A DNA stretch of 41,039 nt from NCBI GenBank assembly GCA_029976005.1, contig JARKOQ010000012.1:1-41039 (forward strand), given 5' to 3'. Shown one piece after another: positions 40,526-41,039 of the stretch. The translations under genes were made by a program, and so were the position numbers. The stretch's first letter is position 1; each line of letters begins with the position of its first letter. The notes beneath the pieces are model-generated. The model saw nothing but the letters and a program-made list of their open reading frames with translations, was not told the DNA's origin and did not search any database. Origin of the DNA: Aggregatilineales bacterium. Lineage in GTDB: Bacteria; Chloroflexota; Anaerolineae; Aggregatilineales; Ch27.

Positions 40526-41038
40526 CTACCCGGCCGGACCAATGAGATAAGCAGAGCCTTCATTCTCGGCGATCCAACCCTGGGCCTCGCCATCCGTCTG
40601 CACGGCCTGCCACCAGGCCACGCTCCCGACGCAGACCGGGCCAGTGACGATCATCCTCCGGCCCTCAGGGTAGGAAAGCTGGCCGATCGGCTCCCTCCCC
40701 CCCGGTGCGGCGGCATACACCAGGTCGTCGAAATAGTCGCCGCTCATCACCTGCATCCCGACCGCGACCCGCGACAGCACCTCGCCTTCGCAGACTCGAT
40801 CCTCGGCCAGGGCCAGGCGGGGATCGGGTTCGCCCGCTGGCGCGAGCGCGAACTCCCAGGTGCGCGCCCCCTCGAAATAGACGACGGACTCCCTGCCGCG
40901 CACCCCATCCTCGCCCAACGTGACCCGGATGCCGCCGGAAGTCTCCTCGGTCGTGGGATACCAGACGGTGTACGCATCCCCGTTCTCGGTCTTTGCCAGG
41001 ATGAGCAGGCGCGGGCCGGCATCCTCGGAACCGGTGGG
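40526..41038 (-). CDS. Secreted SH3-like protein, 3' end only (partial)
   Basis: The reading frame is open from the right edge of the window to the stop at 40526-40528, about 170 residues, and the start lies outside. The last 60 residues have the SH3-like pattern seen in many exported Chloroflexota proteins: GREPIGQLSYPEG, VTGPVCVGSVAWWQAV, then GWIAENEGSAYLIGP. The part before it (FEGARTWEFALAPAGEPD ... CEGEVLSRVAVG) is not recognised. The repeat layout is related in style, not closely in sequence, to the protein at 15022-16185. It converges on the Ddn-like gene. Confidence 0.75.
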   Translation of the reverse strand, partial: PTGSEDAGPRLLILAKTENGDAYTVWYPTTEETSGGIRVTLGEDGVRGRESVVYFEGARTWEFALAPAGEPDPRLALAEDRVCEGEVLSRVAVGMQVMSGDYFDDLVYAAAPGGREPIGQLSYPEGRRMIVTGPVCVGSVAWWQAVQTDGEAQGWIAENEGSAYLIGPAG

Positions 41039-41039
41039 A

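Overview
The window is high-GC bacterial DNA with densely packed genes, Shine-Dalgarno starts, frequent GTG starts and overlapping stop/start pairs. It contains no rRNA, tRNA, CRISPR array, transposase or phage gene that I can see. The gene mix suggests a Chloroflexota genome, probably an Anaerolineae relative: a DUF4332 helix-hairpin-helix protein, secreted SH3-like proteins with Ala/Pro linkers, a PASTA-less transmembrane Ser/Thr kinase, expanded two-domain GNAT proteins, and MmpL-, Eis- and Ddn-like proteins outside a mycobacterial context. This placement is an inference from family content; no marker gene proves it.

Region 1 (1-8606, minus strand) is an array of GNAT acetyltransferases. 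Seven are complete, and the start of a probable eighth runs off the left edge. They form tightly coupled groups, and a RIO-type kinase sits in the middle. Region 2 (8820-13149) has a YihY-family membrane protein (plus strand), then on the minus strand a nitroreductase and an ABC-2 export system (ATPase and permease) preceded by a small gene. The DNA ahead of that small gene carries two tandem intrinsic terminators and a possible promoter. Region 3 (13169-14791, plus strand) starts with a near-consensus promoter inside an inverted repeat. It drives a 73-residue amphipathic/glycine-rich protein and a DUF4332 protein, and is followed by a terminator and an M50-type membrane protease.

Region 4 (15022-21270, minus strand) looks like a cell-envelope and signalling set: a secreted beta-propeller-like protein, a small STAS-like protein, a receptor-type Ser/Thr kinase, a lipoprotein and a secreted double SH3-like protein. 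Region 5 (21685-26584) holds a membrane TPR protein and a BON-domain protein (plus), then a minus-strand run of a metallo-beta-lactamase-fold hydrolase, a membrane protein with a LiaF/DUF4097-like domain and an alpha/beta hydrolase. Region 6 (26889-32109, plus) has formate-tetrahydrofolate ligase with its own promoter and terminator, a GT39/ArnT-like membrane glycosyltransferase, and an unusual HEAT-repeat/transmembrane/esterase fusion. Region 7 (32233-41038) has a UroD/MtaA-family protein (minus), then a TetR-MmpL-epimerase cluster with a likely TetR operator, an AftB-like GT-C membrane protein, a Ddn-like flavin/F420-type protein, and the 3' end of another secreted SH3-like protein.

The intergenic DNA is unusually structured. 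Four repeat families recur: (i) heptanucleotide-periodic tracts, often just upstream of start codons; (ii) palindromes built on GTAGGGAC/GGGACGGG words, one of which serves as the terminator of fhs and one of which supplies the stop codon of the BON gene; (iii) hairpin elements of about 100 bp bounded by TTCAATTC/GAATTGAA and filled with ATCCGTG words; (iv) fragments related to ACCGCCAAGACGC. These repeats, the leader ahead of the ABC operon, the self-contained promoter/small-protein/DUF4332 unit and the GNAT array are the parts most worth following up. I do not see a clear new defence or biosynthetic system.
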